Shown here piece by piece: positions 7,005 through 14,595 of a DNA stretch of 33,169 bases. Below the pieces are notes generated by a model. It did no database searches. It saw only the letters and a program-made list of their open reading frames with translations, and had not been told where the DNA came from. This DNA comes from Geobacter sp. (GTDB lineage: Bacteria > Myxococcota_A > UBA9160 > JADFDR01), in assembly GCA_018262735.1 (NCBI GenBank), contig JADFDR010000006.1:1-33169 (forward strand). Direction: 5' to 3'. Numbering within the stretch: position 1 is the stretch's first letter; every line of letters starts with the position of its first letter. A program made the position numbers and the translations under genes.

Positions 7005-7976
7005 ATGAAACGATTGCGAGCCTTGCGTTTTGCATTCCTTTTTCTCTTTTGCGCAAACTACGGACTTGTGGCAACGGATGCCAAGGCGCTGACGTTTCTC
7101 GTCGATTACAGCTACGACACGTTGAGCTTCTTCAACACGCAAGCCAAGAAGGACGTTTTTGAAGCGGCGCTCGCGTCGGTCGGCGACAACATTCCCGATA
7201 CGTTGGCGGCGATTACGCCGGTCGCGCCGGAGCATTGGCAGATCACCTTCGCGCGCCCCGATACCGGTGCGACGGCAACGGTCTACGACCCGACGATTGC
7301 GGCCAACACTTTGGTGATCTACGCCGGTGGGCGCGATCTTGGTTCGCCGACGCTCGCGCAGGGCGGACCGGGCGGCTATGCCGTGACGGCTTGCTTTGGG
7401 TCGCCTGGCAATCTTTGTGAGCAAGCGCGCTATCGCGGAGAAGTGGGCGAGACGCGTGGACCGACGGCGACCGAGTCGGCGTGGTGGGGCGGCGCGATCA
7501 CGTTCGACACCAACCTCGATTCGGGGCAGAACTGGTATTTCGGCGATCTCTCCGGGACGCCGGGTGGGAGCGACAACGATTTCTGGTCGGTAACGCTGCA
7601 CGAACTCGCGCATGTGCTCGGCATTGGCATTCAGGGTGGAGGCGGCTCGCAGACACCTTGGCAGAACCTTATTTCGGGCGGGCAATTCACGGGCGCAAAC
7701 TCGGTCGCCGAACATGGCAGCAATGTTCCGCTCGACGGTGGCTTGGGGCACTGGGCAAACGGCACGATGAGCACGGTGGCCGGAACCGTGACCGCGCAAG
7801 AAGCCGCGCTCGATCCGAGCATCGTGATCGGCACGCGAAAACTCATGACCGATCTCGACTATGCAGGATTGCAAGATATTGGCTGGGATGTGTCGATCGT
7901 GCCCGAGCCTGGCAGTGCGCTTTTGCTCGGCCTTGGTTTGATCGGGCTTTCCGTGCGTCGTAAGGCGCTTCGCTAG
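7005..7976 (+). CDS. PEP-CTERM protein with metzincin-like zinc protease motif
   Basis: A 323-residue exported protein. A signal peptide runs to about residue 28 (ATDAKA). Residues 199-208 read HELAHVLGIG, the zinc-binding HExxHxxG core of metzincins; the usual third ligand (His or Asp two residues after the Gly) is Gly here, as in related PEP-CTERM proteases, so catalysis is likely but not certain. After it come FTGANSVAEHG and VPLDGGLGHW, segments typical of this family. The C-terminus is VPEPGSALLLGLGLIGLSV plus RRKALR, a PEP-CTERM signal. The ribosome binding site is AGGAG nine bases ahead. A terminator follows at 7999. It is divergent from the RNA methyltransferase gene. It probably acts at the cell surface on unknown proteins. 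Confidence 0.9.
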   Translation: MKRLRALRFAFLFLFCANYGLVATDAKALTFLVDYSYDTLSFFNTQAKKDVFEAALASVGDNIPDTLAAITPVAPEHWQITFARPDTGATATVYDPTIAANTLVIYAGGRDLGSPTLAQGGPGGYAVTACFGSPGNLCEQARYRGEVGETRGPTATESAWWGGAITFDTNLDSGQNWYFGDLSGTPGGSDNDFWSVTLHELAHVLGIGIQGGGGSQTPWQNLISGGQFTGANSVAEHGSNVPLDGGLGHWANGTMSTVAGTVTAQEAALDPSIVIGTRKLMTDLDYAGLQDIGWDVSIVPEPGSALLLGLGLIGLSVRRKALR

Positions 7977-7998
7977 ATTTTTTTCTTTCTCCGACGAT

Positions 7999-8039
7999 GG
8001 GGGCGAAATCGTGTGCGAGCACGATCTCGCCCCTGTTTC
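7999..8039 (+). terminator. Rho-independent terminator
   Basis: GGGGGCGAAATCGTG (7999-8013) pairs with CACGATCTCGCCCC (8020-8033) with one mismatch and a 6-base loop, and is followed by TGTTTCTTGTTTT. It lies just after the PEP-CTERM protease gene. Confidence 0.8.
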
Positions 8040-8169
8040 TTGTTTTCGGAAGCGAGTAGTCTGAAAATCGTGCGTCGGTGCGCAGTGCAGTTCGAAAATC
8101 GTGCACGACTTTGCGTGACGTGAAGGATGTTCTTGGGAAGCCTCGGAGGAATACCGATTTCGAAATGGA

Positions 8170-8245
8170 AGTTGATTTTCCACCGACGAAAAACATCAGA
8201 CCTGGTTTGCGAAAACACTCGAAAAAGGAAATGGATCCGAGGTTC
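8170..8245 (+). repeat. Dispersed 3'-end repeat, copy B
   Basis: The blocks in order are GATTTTCCACCGACGAAAAAC, split here as GATTTTCC and ACCGACGAAAAAC; then CCTGGTTTGCGAAAAC, ACTCGAAAAAGG and AATGGATCCGAGG. It differs from the 12-mer consensus by one base (CACCGACGAAAA). Confidence 0.8.
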
Positions 8246-8298
8246 CTTGGGGCAGTGCAATCGCGAACCGATTTGTTTGCCCAGGATTCGATGATTCG

Positions 8299-9768
8299 AT
8301 GCGAAAGATCGGAAAGATCGAAGTGGAAACCATGAGCGAAGAACACGAGGTCGAGTTGGTGCCGGATTCGCACGCCGCATCCACCGCTCCGACGGAGAAC
8401 ACTGCCGCGACCGATGCAGAACGGTCGACGGAAGATGCGGTGCCGCGCACGGGGCAACGCTCCCTCCTGGGTTGGGGGCGTGTGGCGCACGTTTTTGCGC
8501 GCGAGCTTTGTTCGGAGAATCTCGAAGAAATTTCAAAGCAAGCGGTGCTGAGTCGTGGCCTTGGCCGTTCGTATGGCGACGCATCCCTTCCTGCACCGGA
8601 ATTTGGACCGGCGCTCAGCACGCGCTTTGCCGATCGCATTCTGGATTTCGATTCGGAGACGGGCGTGCTTCGCGCCGAGGCAGGGCTTTCGCTGCGCGAT
8701 CTATTACACAGTTTTTTGTCGAGTGGATTTTTCGTGCCGGTGACACCGGGCACGCAGTTCGCAACGCTTGGCGGCTGCGTGGCCTCGGACGTGCACGGCA
8801 AGAATCATCACCGCGACGGATCGTTTGGCGAGCATTTGCGCAGCCTGAAAATGCGCGTTGCCGACGGACGCATTCTTGTGTGTTCGCCCGATCACGAAGC
8901 AGAGCTTTTTTACGCCACGCTCGGTGGCATGGGGCTTACGGGGCATATCCTCGAAGTCGAACTGCAGATGGCACGCGTGCCGTCGCCGTGGATTTGGCAA
9001 AAGGTGAAACACTTCGACAATCTCGAGTCGCTGTTCGTGGCGCTGCGTTCCGGCAGCGCGAAGTGGCCGTTTAGTGTGGCGTGGATCGACGGCCTGACTG
9101 CGCCGGGGCGCGAGCACGGAATCTTGATGCTCGGTCGCTGGGCCGAAGCCGACGAAGCGCCGCGCAAGTTTCCCAAGCCGCGCAAGGCGCGCACGGTGCC
9201 CTTCGATGCGCCGTCGTGGTTTTTGAACGGCTTGACGGGGCGCATCCACAACCGTTTGCATTCGTGGACGCATCGCAACTCCGTCGGAATCGAGCATCCC
9301 GAAACCTTTTTTTATCCGCTCGATCACGTTCGCGATTGGAACCGTTTGTACGGGAAGCGCGGGTTCATTCAATACCAGTGCATCTTGCCGCACGAAGAGG
9401 AAGGCTACGCAGTTTTGCGTTTCCTGGATTTGCTGCGCAAGCTTGGTGCAGATCCTCTGCTTTGCGTGCTCAAGGATTTTGGTGCGCAAGGCAAGGGCAT
9501 GCTCTCGTTTCCCAAACCCGGCTTTACGCTCTGCATCGACTTGCCTTACCGGGGAGATCGAACACAAAACCTTGTCGATCAGCTCAATGAATTTGTCCTT
9601 GCCGAAGAAGGGCGCATTTATCTCGCGAAAGATTTGCATACGCGTGCCGAACACTTTTTTGCGATGGAGCCGCGCTTTGAAGCCTGGAATGAAGTGCGGC
9701 GACGCTGGGATCCGCAAGCGTCGATCCGCAGCGCGTTGTCGGTGCGACTCTTCGGAGATGACGCATGA
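8299..9768 (+). CDS. dprE1: DprE1-like FAD-dependent decaprenylphosphoryl-ribose 2'-oxidase
   Basis: A 489-residue flavoprotein of the vanillyl-alcohol oxidase fold. In mycobacteria DprE1 oxidises decaprenyl-phosphoryl-ribose at C2 as the first half of an epimerisation to the arabinose form. FAD-binding features are RGLGRSYGDAS, GTQFATLGGCVASDVHGKNHH and GSFGEHL. The C-terminal part follows mycobacterial DprE1 closely: GFTLCIDLP (Cys412, matching as I recall the benzothiazinone-reactive Cys387), then IYLAKD (Lys444, matching catalytic Lys418) and PRFEAWNEVRRRWDP. The first 55 residues are acidic, low in complexity and not part of the family; a later ATG at 8332 is an alternative start. The stop overlaps the next gene's start (ATGA), and the third gene is a UbiA-type transferase, so the whole donor pathway is present. 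Confidence 0.9.
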   Translation: MRKIGKIEVETMSEEHEVELVPDSHAASTAPTENTAATDAERSTEDAVPRTGQRSLLGWGRVAHVFARELCSENLEEISKQAVLSRGLGRSYGDASLPAPEFGPALSTRFADRILDFDSETGVLRAEAGLSLRDLLHSFLSSGFFVPVTPGTQFATLGGCVASDVHGKNHHRDGSFGEHLRSLKMRVADGRILVCSPDHEAELFYATLGGMGLTGHILEVELQMARVPSPWIWQKVKHFDNLESLFVALRSGSAKWPFSVAWIDGLTAPGREHGILMLGRWAEADEAPRKFPKPRKARTVPFDAPSWFLNGLTGRIHNRLHSWTHRNSVGIEHPETFFYPLDHVRDWNRLYGKRGFIQYQCILPHEEEGYAVLRFLDLLRKLGADPLLCVLKDFGAQGKGMLSFPKPGFTLCIDLPYRGDRTQNLVDQLNEFVLAEEGRIYLAKDLHTRAEHFFAMEPRFEAWNEVRRRWDPQASIRSALSVRLFGDDA

Positions 9769-10502
9769 AGGTGGTCTTGCTCGGCGCTACGAAGGGCATG
9801 GGACGCGCCGTTGCGCGCAAGTTCGCAGAGCGCGGCGATTCGATCTTTCTACTCGGACGCGATCAAGACGAACTCGAACGAAGTGCGCTCGATCTCGAAA
9901 ACCGTGGCGCCCGGCAGCGCATCGAATATGGCTTCTGCGATTTGTTGCAGCCGCGATCGTTTGAGCCGGGACTCGCGCAAGCATGGGAAACACTCGACGG
10001 TGTCGATGCGGTCGTAGTGACAGCGGGGATTTTTGGAGCGCAGGAAGATCTCGAAGTGCGCGATGCGCACGCGGCGCGTGTTTTGACGGCGGATTTCACG
10101 AGCACTGTTTTGTTTTGCGAGGTTGCGCGCAAGCGTTTGCTCGAAGACGGGGGCGGCACGCTCTGCGTGTTTAGCTCCGTCGCAGGAGATCGTGGGCGAA
10201 GCAAAGTTGTGTTGTACGGCGCTGCGAAGGCGGGGCTTTCGGCGTATCTCGAAGGGCTCGATCATCGCTATCGCCGCGCGGGTTTGCGCACGGTTTGTGT
10301 GAAACCCGGCTTCGTGCGTACGGCGATGACGGCCGATTTGGATGCGCCGCCGTTTGCGTGCGATCCTGAAACGATTGCGCCGCGCGTGGTTCGCGCGATC
10401 GATCGAGGAACGCCGGTGGTGTATGTGCCGGGCATTTGGAGATGGGTTTTGTTGGCGATTCGGATGCTCCCGCGCTTCGCGATGCGTCGGATCGACTTTT
10501 GA
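9765..10502 (+). CDS. dprE2: DprE2-like short-chain dehydrogenase
   Basis: A 245-residue classical SDR. The Rossmann motif is GATKGMGRA (8-16), the strand-4 region reads VVVTAGIFG, the catalytic Ser is in FSSVAGDRGR, and the catalytic pair is YGAAK. GDRGR followed by YxxxK is typical of DprE2, which reduces the 2-keto intermediate made by DprE1 to decaprenyl-phosphoryl-arabinose with NADH. The last 30 residues contain a hydrophobic stretch (WRWVLLAIRMLP), also common in this group and possibly membrane-associating. It overlaps dprE1 by four bases, which strongly suggests coupled translation. Without dprE1 beside it the protein could only be called a generic SDR. Confidence 0.87.
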   Translation: MKVVLLGATKGMGRAVARKFAERGDSIFLLGRDQDELERSALDLENRGARQRIEYGFCDLLQPRSFEPGLAQAWETLDGVDAVVVTAGIFGAQEDLEVRDAHAARVLTADFTSTVLFCEVARKRLLEDGGGTLCVFSSVAGDRGRSKVVLYGAAKAGLSAYLEGLDHRYRRAGLRTVCVKPGFVRTAMTADLDAPPFACDPETIAPRVVRAIDRGTPVVYVPGIWRWVLLAIRMLPRFAMRRIDF

Positions 10503-10515
10503 GCGAGGCATCGGC

Positions 10516-11391
10516 ATGGTGAATTCTTTACTCCGGCTTGCACGCCCTCGACACTGGATCAAAGGCGGGTTTCTCGTCGCACCGATTCCGTTTGCAGTCG
10601 CCGCCGGTGCGCATTTCGATTGGCGCGTCTTTCTCGAAGGTTTTTTCGGGTTCTGCCTGTTGAGTTCGAGCGCCTACGTCTTCAACGACTTACACGATAT
10701 TGAGTCGGACCGAAAAGATCCGCGAAGGCAAGATCGACCGCTCGCTTCGGGCGAAGTGTCTGCCGGCGTTGCGTGGGTGGAGTGCGTCGCTCTTTTGTGT
10801 AGTGCGTTTTTTCTTTTTTGGCTCTCGGGCATCACGCTGCTTTTCTGGATCGGCGGAATCTATGCGGTGTTGAATGTCGTCTATTCGTTGCACGCAAAGC
10901 ATGTTCCGCTTCTCGATGTTTTTTTTCTTACTTCGGGATTTGTGCTGCGCGTGTTTGCGGGTTGCGCCATCGTCGGTGTGACGGCATCGAGCTGGCTTCT
11001 GCTTTGTTCTTCGACGCTCGCATTCTTTCTTTCGTTCGCAAAGCGCCGTGCAGATCTGAGAGCTGGATTTACGGAAAAAGATCGCGGTGCACTCTCGGGC
11101 TACAATCTTGTGTTTCTCGATCATGCCATGACGATTTCGGCGGGAATCACCATCGTGGCCTATGCGTTTTATGCGCAGGAGACCAAGCTTTTTTTGCCAC
11201 GACGCGAGCTCGTGGGGCTTCCCTTCATCGCTTTCGCAGTTCTCGATTATTTGCGCCTGGCTTTCGTGGAAGGAGTGGGCGCTTCTCCGACGGAAGTCGC
11301 CTATCGATCGATCCCGATCCGAATTTGTGTCGTCGGCTGGGCCATCACTAGTCTTTGGGGATTAGGGCTTTTCGAGCGCGGATTTCCCTGA
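10516..11391 (+). CDS. UbiA-family decaprenyl-phosphate phosphoribosyltransferase-like protein
   Basis: A 291-residue polytopic membrane protein with about eight or nine hydrophobic segments. The family's first Asp-rich motif is NDLHDIESDRKDPRRQDRP with the following LASGEVS, which fits the DPPR synthase branch (Rv3806c type: RPRHWIK near the N-terminus, NDxxDxxxDRxHPxKxxRPxASG). The second loop contains YSLHAKHVPLLDVF. The expected reaction is transfer of 5-phosphoribose from PRPP to polyprenyl phosphate on the inner membrane, giving the precursor that DprE1/DprE2 convert to arabinose. The ATG at 10516 begins at the family N-terminus and has GAGG upstream; it is 13 bases after dprE2. A dispersed repeat starts at its stop codon. 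Confidence 0.88.
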   Translation: MVNSLLRLARPRHWIKGGFLVAPIPFAVAAGAHFDWRVFLEGFFGFCLLSSSAYVFNDLHDIESDRKDPRRQDRPLASGEVSAGVAWVECVALLCSAFFLFWLSGITLLFWIGGIYAVLNVVYSLHAKHVPLLDVFFLTSGFVLRVFAGCAIVGVTASSWLLLCSSTLAFFLSFAKRRADLRAGFTEKDRGALSGYNLVFLDHAMTISAGITIVAYAFYAQETKLFLPRRELVGLPFIAFAVLDYLRLAFVEGVGASPTEVAYRSIPIRICVVGWAITSLWGLGLFERGFP

Positions 11392-11455
11392 GAAGCCTGG
11401 ATCTATTTTCTTTTCCCGAAAGTACTCGAACAACGGAATGGGTCCGAGACGCCTG
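11391..11455. repeat. Dispersed 3'-end repeat, copy G (partial, inverted arms)
   Basis: CCTGGATCTATTTTC (minus-sense remnant of the AATGGATCCGAGG end) is followed by ACTCGAACAACGG and AATGGGTCCGAG on the plus strand. The two arms can pair imperfectly. The copy lies between the convergent ubiA-like and GT-C genes and probably acts as a terminator for one or both. Confidence 0.55.
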
Positions 11456-11492
11456 AACTCGCATTCCAGAAGCATTCCAGAAGTGGAAGGAA

Positions 11493-13397
11493 TCAGAATT
11501 TTCCTGAGCGTGCGTCGGCTTTGGCGATGGCTTCGGCGAGCGCCTTCGATTCTTTCGTTTCACCAAAGAGACGTTGTTCGAGTACAAGAATCGTTTTTGC
11601 TTGCTCGAGAATTTCGGTGTTGGTGTCGTGCGCGCCGACGACTTCGATCCAGATCGGATTGGCATCGGAGAATCGTCCGACGAGAAAATACGCCAATCCG
11701 CGTTGTGCGCGAATCGAGGTCGCTTCCTGTGGTGTTTCCGGCGGAAGGGAACGCCAGATTTGTTCTGCTTGGCGCGCTTGTTGACGAACGTTGTAGGCGT
11801 CGGTGTATTGCGGATAGAGCCGCAGCGCTTCGCCAAACTCACGATCGGCGGCCTGAAAATCCAGTGCACGTGCCAGTGCGTTCGCGTAGAGATAGCGAAA
11901 CTCGGCTTCGTTTGGAGACGAAGCGACCAAATCCGCGAGCAGGGTCGTGGCTTGCGAAAACTTCCCGACAGAAGAAAGTGTAACTCCCCATCCCGCGAGC
12001 AGGCTCGTCGATATCAGGTAGTCGGGATAGAGGGTTTGAAATTGTTTTTCGAGCGAGTAGGCAGTTTCGAGATAGCCCAGTGCTTCTTGTGGACGCCCTT
12101 TTGTGTTCAAAACTTGGGCCAGGGCTACGTGTGCGAGTCCGTTCTTGGGAGAAATTTTTTCCATTTTTCCGACGGTGATTTCCCAGATGCGCACTTCGTC
12201 CTGCCAATCCCGATTGCGTTTGTGGGTCGCCCCGAGAAAGCCGAAGGCCAGGAGCGCAAGCGCGAGTGCAGCGAAGCGTTGAGTGCGCTGCGAAAGACGG
12301 GAGTAGTTTGCAAAAAGCAAAAAGCAAAGCGCCCAAAAGGGCAGATACAAAAACCGATCGGAGGCGAGTGGGCGCAGAGGCGTTCGGATCCAGTGCAGAA
12401 CCGGAAAGAGGGCTGCCGTACAAAGCACGAAGAAGGTTGCGTTCCTCGGCAAAAGCGCACGTCGAAAAACGGCGACGAGAGCAAGCAGAATCCCTGCACC
12501 CACGAACACGCCGAGCACGATTTGTCCGACGACGAAAATCCCCAGTGTACCGACGTAGAAATTCGGCTGAAACGGCGTGAGTAGCATTCCGACATAAAGG
12601 CCGAGAGCTTGGAACACCGCGCCAACATGCTCGACGAACGTCAGCGAAAACGCAGGGCGTAGCGAAACTCCTGATCCCGCACGCAGGTTGAAATAAAATC
12701 CGACGGCAAAGAGCAGCGGAAAAAGATTGAGAAGGGACTCTTGGATTTGAAGAGATACTCTTTTTTGTGTTTGCTTCGCAATCGTCCATTCGTATGCGAC
12801 GAGAGCGACGAGACCCGCAAGCGCGACTTCTTTGCCGAGGAGCCCGACGAGAAGTGCAAGCGCCGAGGCGACGCGCATTTTCCAGGCTGCGGGCTCGGAG
12901 CGATACAAGGTGATCGCCAGAATCGCGCCCAGCGTTGCGAGAAGATCGGTGCGCCCGGAAATCCAGGTGACACTTTCGGTAAGACGCGGCATGGCTCCAA
13001 AGAGAAGCATGGCGAGGAGCGCGACATACGACGGTGAACCCGCACGCCGCACTCCGAGGAAAAGCAACGCACAATTGGCGAAGTGAAGCAGGAGATTCGT
13101 GAGATGAAACCCGAAAGGTTGTATTCCCCAGAGCCGTGCGTCGAGCGCGAAGGAGCCGATGACCAGCGGACGGTAGTAGGCATTCGAAACGCTCCGATGA
13201 GGCAGAGCCCAAAATTTTGCATCGAAGATTTTCTGCCAACTGTCGATTTGCGATAGCACCGGGTTTTGTTCGATGAGAGCGTGATCGTCCCAAAAGAAGG
13301 GCACCGAGAGTGCGTTCGAAGAAGCCGCGGCGAGCAAGGCCAGGCCGAGCACGAGCAACGCAAGATCGACTTTGTTTCGGAAAGGCAACTCTTTCAT
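11493..13397 (-). CDS. GT-C-type membrane glycosyltransferase-like protein with TPR tail
   Basis: A 634-residue protein. About eleven hydrophobic segments fill residues 1-390, and a soluble helical part with TPR-like repeats follows (AHVALAQVLNTKGRPQEALGY; LYANALARALDFQAADREF; RGLAYFLVGRFSDANPIW). The N-terminal loop has PFFWDDHALI and later YYRPL and SGRTDLLAT, which fit the TMTC/O-mannosyltransferase-like GT-C group, where an acidic pair in the first loop is catalytic and the donor is a polyprenyl-phosphate sugar. The ATG at 13397 was chosen because it directly precedes the first membrane segment; the frame is open much further upstream without similarity. It converges on the dprE1-dprE2-ubiA operon, so that operon's lipid-linked arabinose may be its donor. 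That link is inference. Confidence 0.8.
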   Translation of the reverse strand: MKELPFRNKVDLALLVLGLALLAAASSNALSVPFFWDDHALIEQNPVLSQIDSWQKIFDAKFWALPHRSVSNAYYRPLVIGSFALDARLWGIQPFGFHLTNLLLHFANCALLFLGVRRAGSPSYVALLAMLLFGAMPRLTESVTWISGRTDLLATLGAILAITLYRSEPAAWKMRVASALALLVGLLGKEVALAGLVALVAYEWTIAKQTQKRVSLQIQESLLNLFPLLFAVGFYFNLRAGSGVSLRPAFSLTFVEHVGAVFQALGLYVGMLLTPFQPNFYVGTLGIFVVGQIVLGVFVGAGILLALVAVFRRALLPRNATFFVLCTAALFPVLHWIRTPLRPLASDRFLYLPFWALCFLLFANYSRLSQRTQRFAALALALLAFGFLGATHKRNRDWQDEVRIWEITVGKMEKISPKNGLAHVALAQVLNTKGRPQEALGYLETAYSLEKQFQTLYPDYLISTSLLAGWGVTLSSVGKFSQATTLLADLVASSPNEAEFRYLYANALARALDFQAADREFGEALRLYPQYTDAYNVRQQARQAEQIWRSLPPETPQEATSIRAQRGLAYFLVGRFSDANPIWIEVVGAHDTNTEILEQAKTILVLEQRLFGETKESKALAEAIAKADARSGKF

Positions 13398-13678
13398 GTG
13401 TAGGCTCTGTCGCACAGGCGACGCAAGGTGGAAGACGCAAGGTGTTTTGAGAAAACCGTTTCCATGAGAATTTGTTTTTGCAATTGCGCGTGCAAGAGAT
13501 CGGCATGGCCGAAGCGCTGCTTGAACCTTGGTTTCCGTTGCTTTCGAGCTTGTTTTGGTGGCAGCGTTTTCGCGGCTTGAGAACGGATTGCATTGTACTC
13601 CGGAAAAATGGACGGATGCGAGTTCTTTGCGGAAGTGCGCAATGGGTCTGTCGTCGAGGTTCTGATAAGCTGCTCGCC

Positions 13679-14482
13679 ATGAAAACGCCGACACGAATTT
13701 TCATTACGGGTGCGAGCAGCGGGCTTGGTGCAGGGCTTGCGCGCCACTATGCGCGGCCGGGAGTGACGCTGGGGCTCGTCGCACGCCGGCGCGACTTGCT
13801 TGCGACGTTGCAAGCAGATCTCGCGCAGCGTGGTGCGACGGTGCATGTCTACGAGCAAGACGTTTGCGATACGTCGAAGCTGGCCGCGTGCGCGCGGGAT
13901 TTTCTCGAACGTGCCCAGGGCATCGACCTCGTGCTCGCGAACGCGGGCGTCGGCATTCGCAATTCGATTCACGAAGGCGAGAGCGACGAAGTGGCGGCGC
14001 TGATGCAGATCAACGTGATTGGCGTAACGAATACGTTGCTGCCGTTCGTGCCGACGATGCTGAAACAAAAAAGTGGCACCCTTGTCGGGATGAGTTCGAT
14101 GGCCGGGCATCAGGCGCTACCGGGGCGCACGGCGTACTGCGCTTCGAAGGCGGCCGTTCGTGTTTTCATGGATGGTTTGCGAATGGATTTGCATGGCACG
14201 GGCGTTCATGCGATGACGCTTTGCCCCGGGTTCGTCGATACGCCACTGATTCAGGATAATCCGAGCACGTTCTGGGTCGTCGATCTGGAGCGCGGCGTGC
14301 GCTTGATGGCCAAGGCCATTGCGGCGCGCAAGCGAACCTACACTTTTCCGTGGCAGATGAATCTGTTGCACTATCTCGCAAAATGCCTGCCCGAATGCGT
14401 CGTGCGCCGTCTTGCGCCTGCACCGCGCACGCGCTCTTCGCTCCGACGCGAAGGAGTGTCGATCGGGCGTCCGGCTCCCTGA
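13679..14482 (+). CDS. Short-chain dehydrogenase/reductase
   Basis: A 267-residue classical SDR with the cofactor motif TGASSGLGAG (near residue 10), the NAG strand (LVLANAGVGI), the serine in SSMAG and the catalytic YCASK. C-terminal residues (CVVRRLAPAPRTRS) are basic. An Arg-rich stretch after the second strand (LVARRRDLL) suggests NADP(H) preference. The substrate is unknown; by context it might act on a sugar or lipid. The ATG at 13679 begins directly before the Rossmann strand; no strong ribosome binding site is seen. It is divergent from the GT-C gene, with 281 bases between that contain no recognised feature, and it converges on the RapA-like gene. Confidence 0.85.
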   Translation: MKTPTRIFITGASSGLGAGLARHYARPGVTLGLVARRRDLLATLQADLAQRGATVHVYEQDVCDTSKLAACARDFLERAQGIDLVLANAGVGIRNSIHEGESDEVAALMQINVIGVTNTLLPFVPTMLKQKSGTLVGMSSMAGHQALPGRTAYCASKAAVRVFMDGLRMDLHGTGVHAMTLCPGFVDTPLIQDNPSTFWVVDLERGVRLMAKAIAARKRTYTFPWQMNLLHYLAKCLPECVVRRLAPAPRTRSSLRREGVSIGRPAP

Positions 14483-14504
14483 GACGCCTTGGAGGAACCC
14501 CGCT

Positions 14505-14595
14505 TTCGGAATGCGGATGGATTTTCCACCGACGGAAAGCGTCGTGCCTCGGCTCGCGAAAAGACTCGAAAAACAGAATGGACTTGGGGTTTGCT
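14505..14595 (+). repeat. Dispersed 3'-end repeat, copy C
   Basis: GGATTTTCC with ACCGACGGAAAGC (stem TTTCC/GGAAA, loop ACCGAC), then CTCGCGAAAAGACTCG and AAAAACAGAATGG. The terminal block is altered (ACTTGGGG). It fills the gap between two convergent genes. Confidence 0.78.

Larger units (their letters stand above)
7977..8298. other. Intergenic region before the dpr operon
   Basis: It holds the terminator at 7999-8039 and a dispersed repeat copy at 8170-8245. The promoter of the dprE1 operon should lie between the repeat and 8299, but I see no clear -35/-10 pair. Confidence 0.5.
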
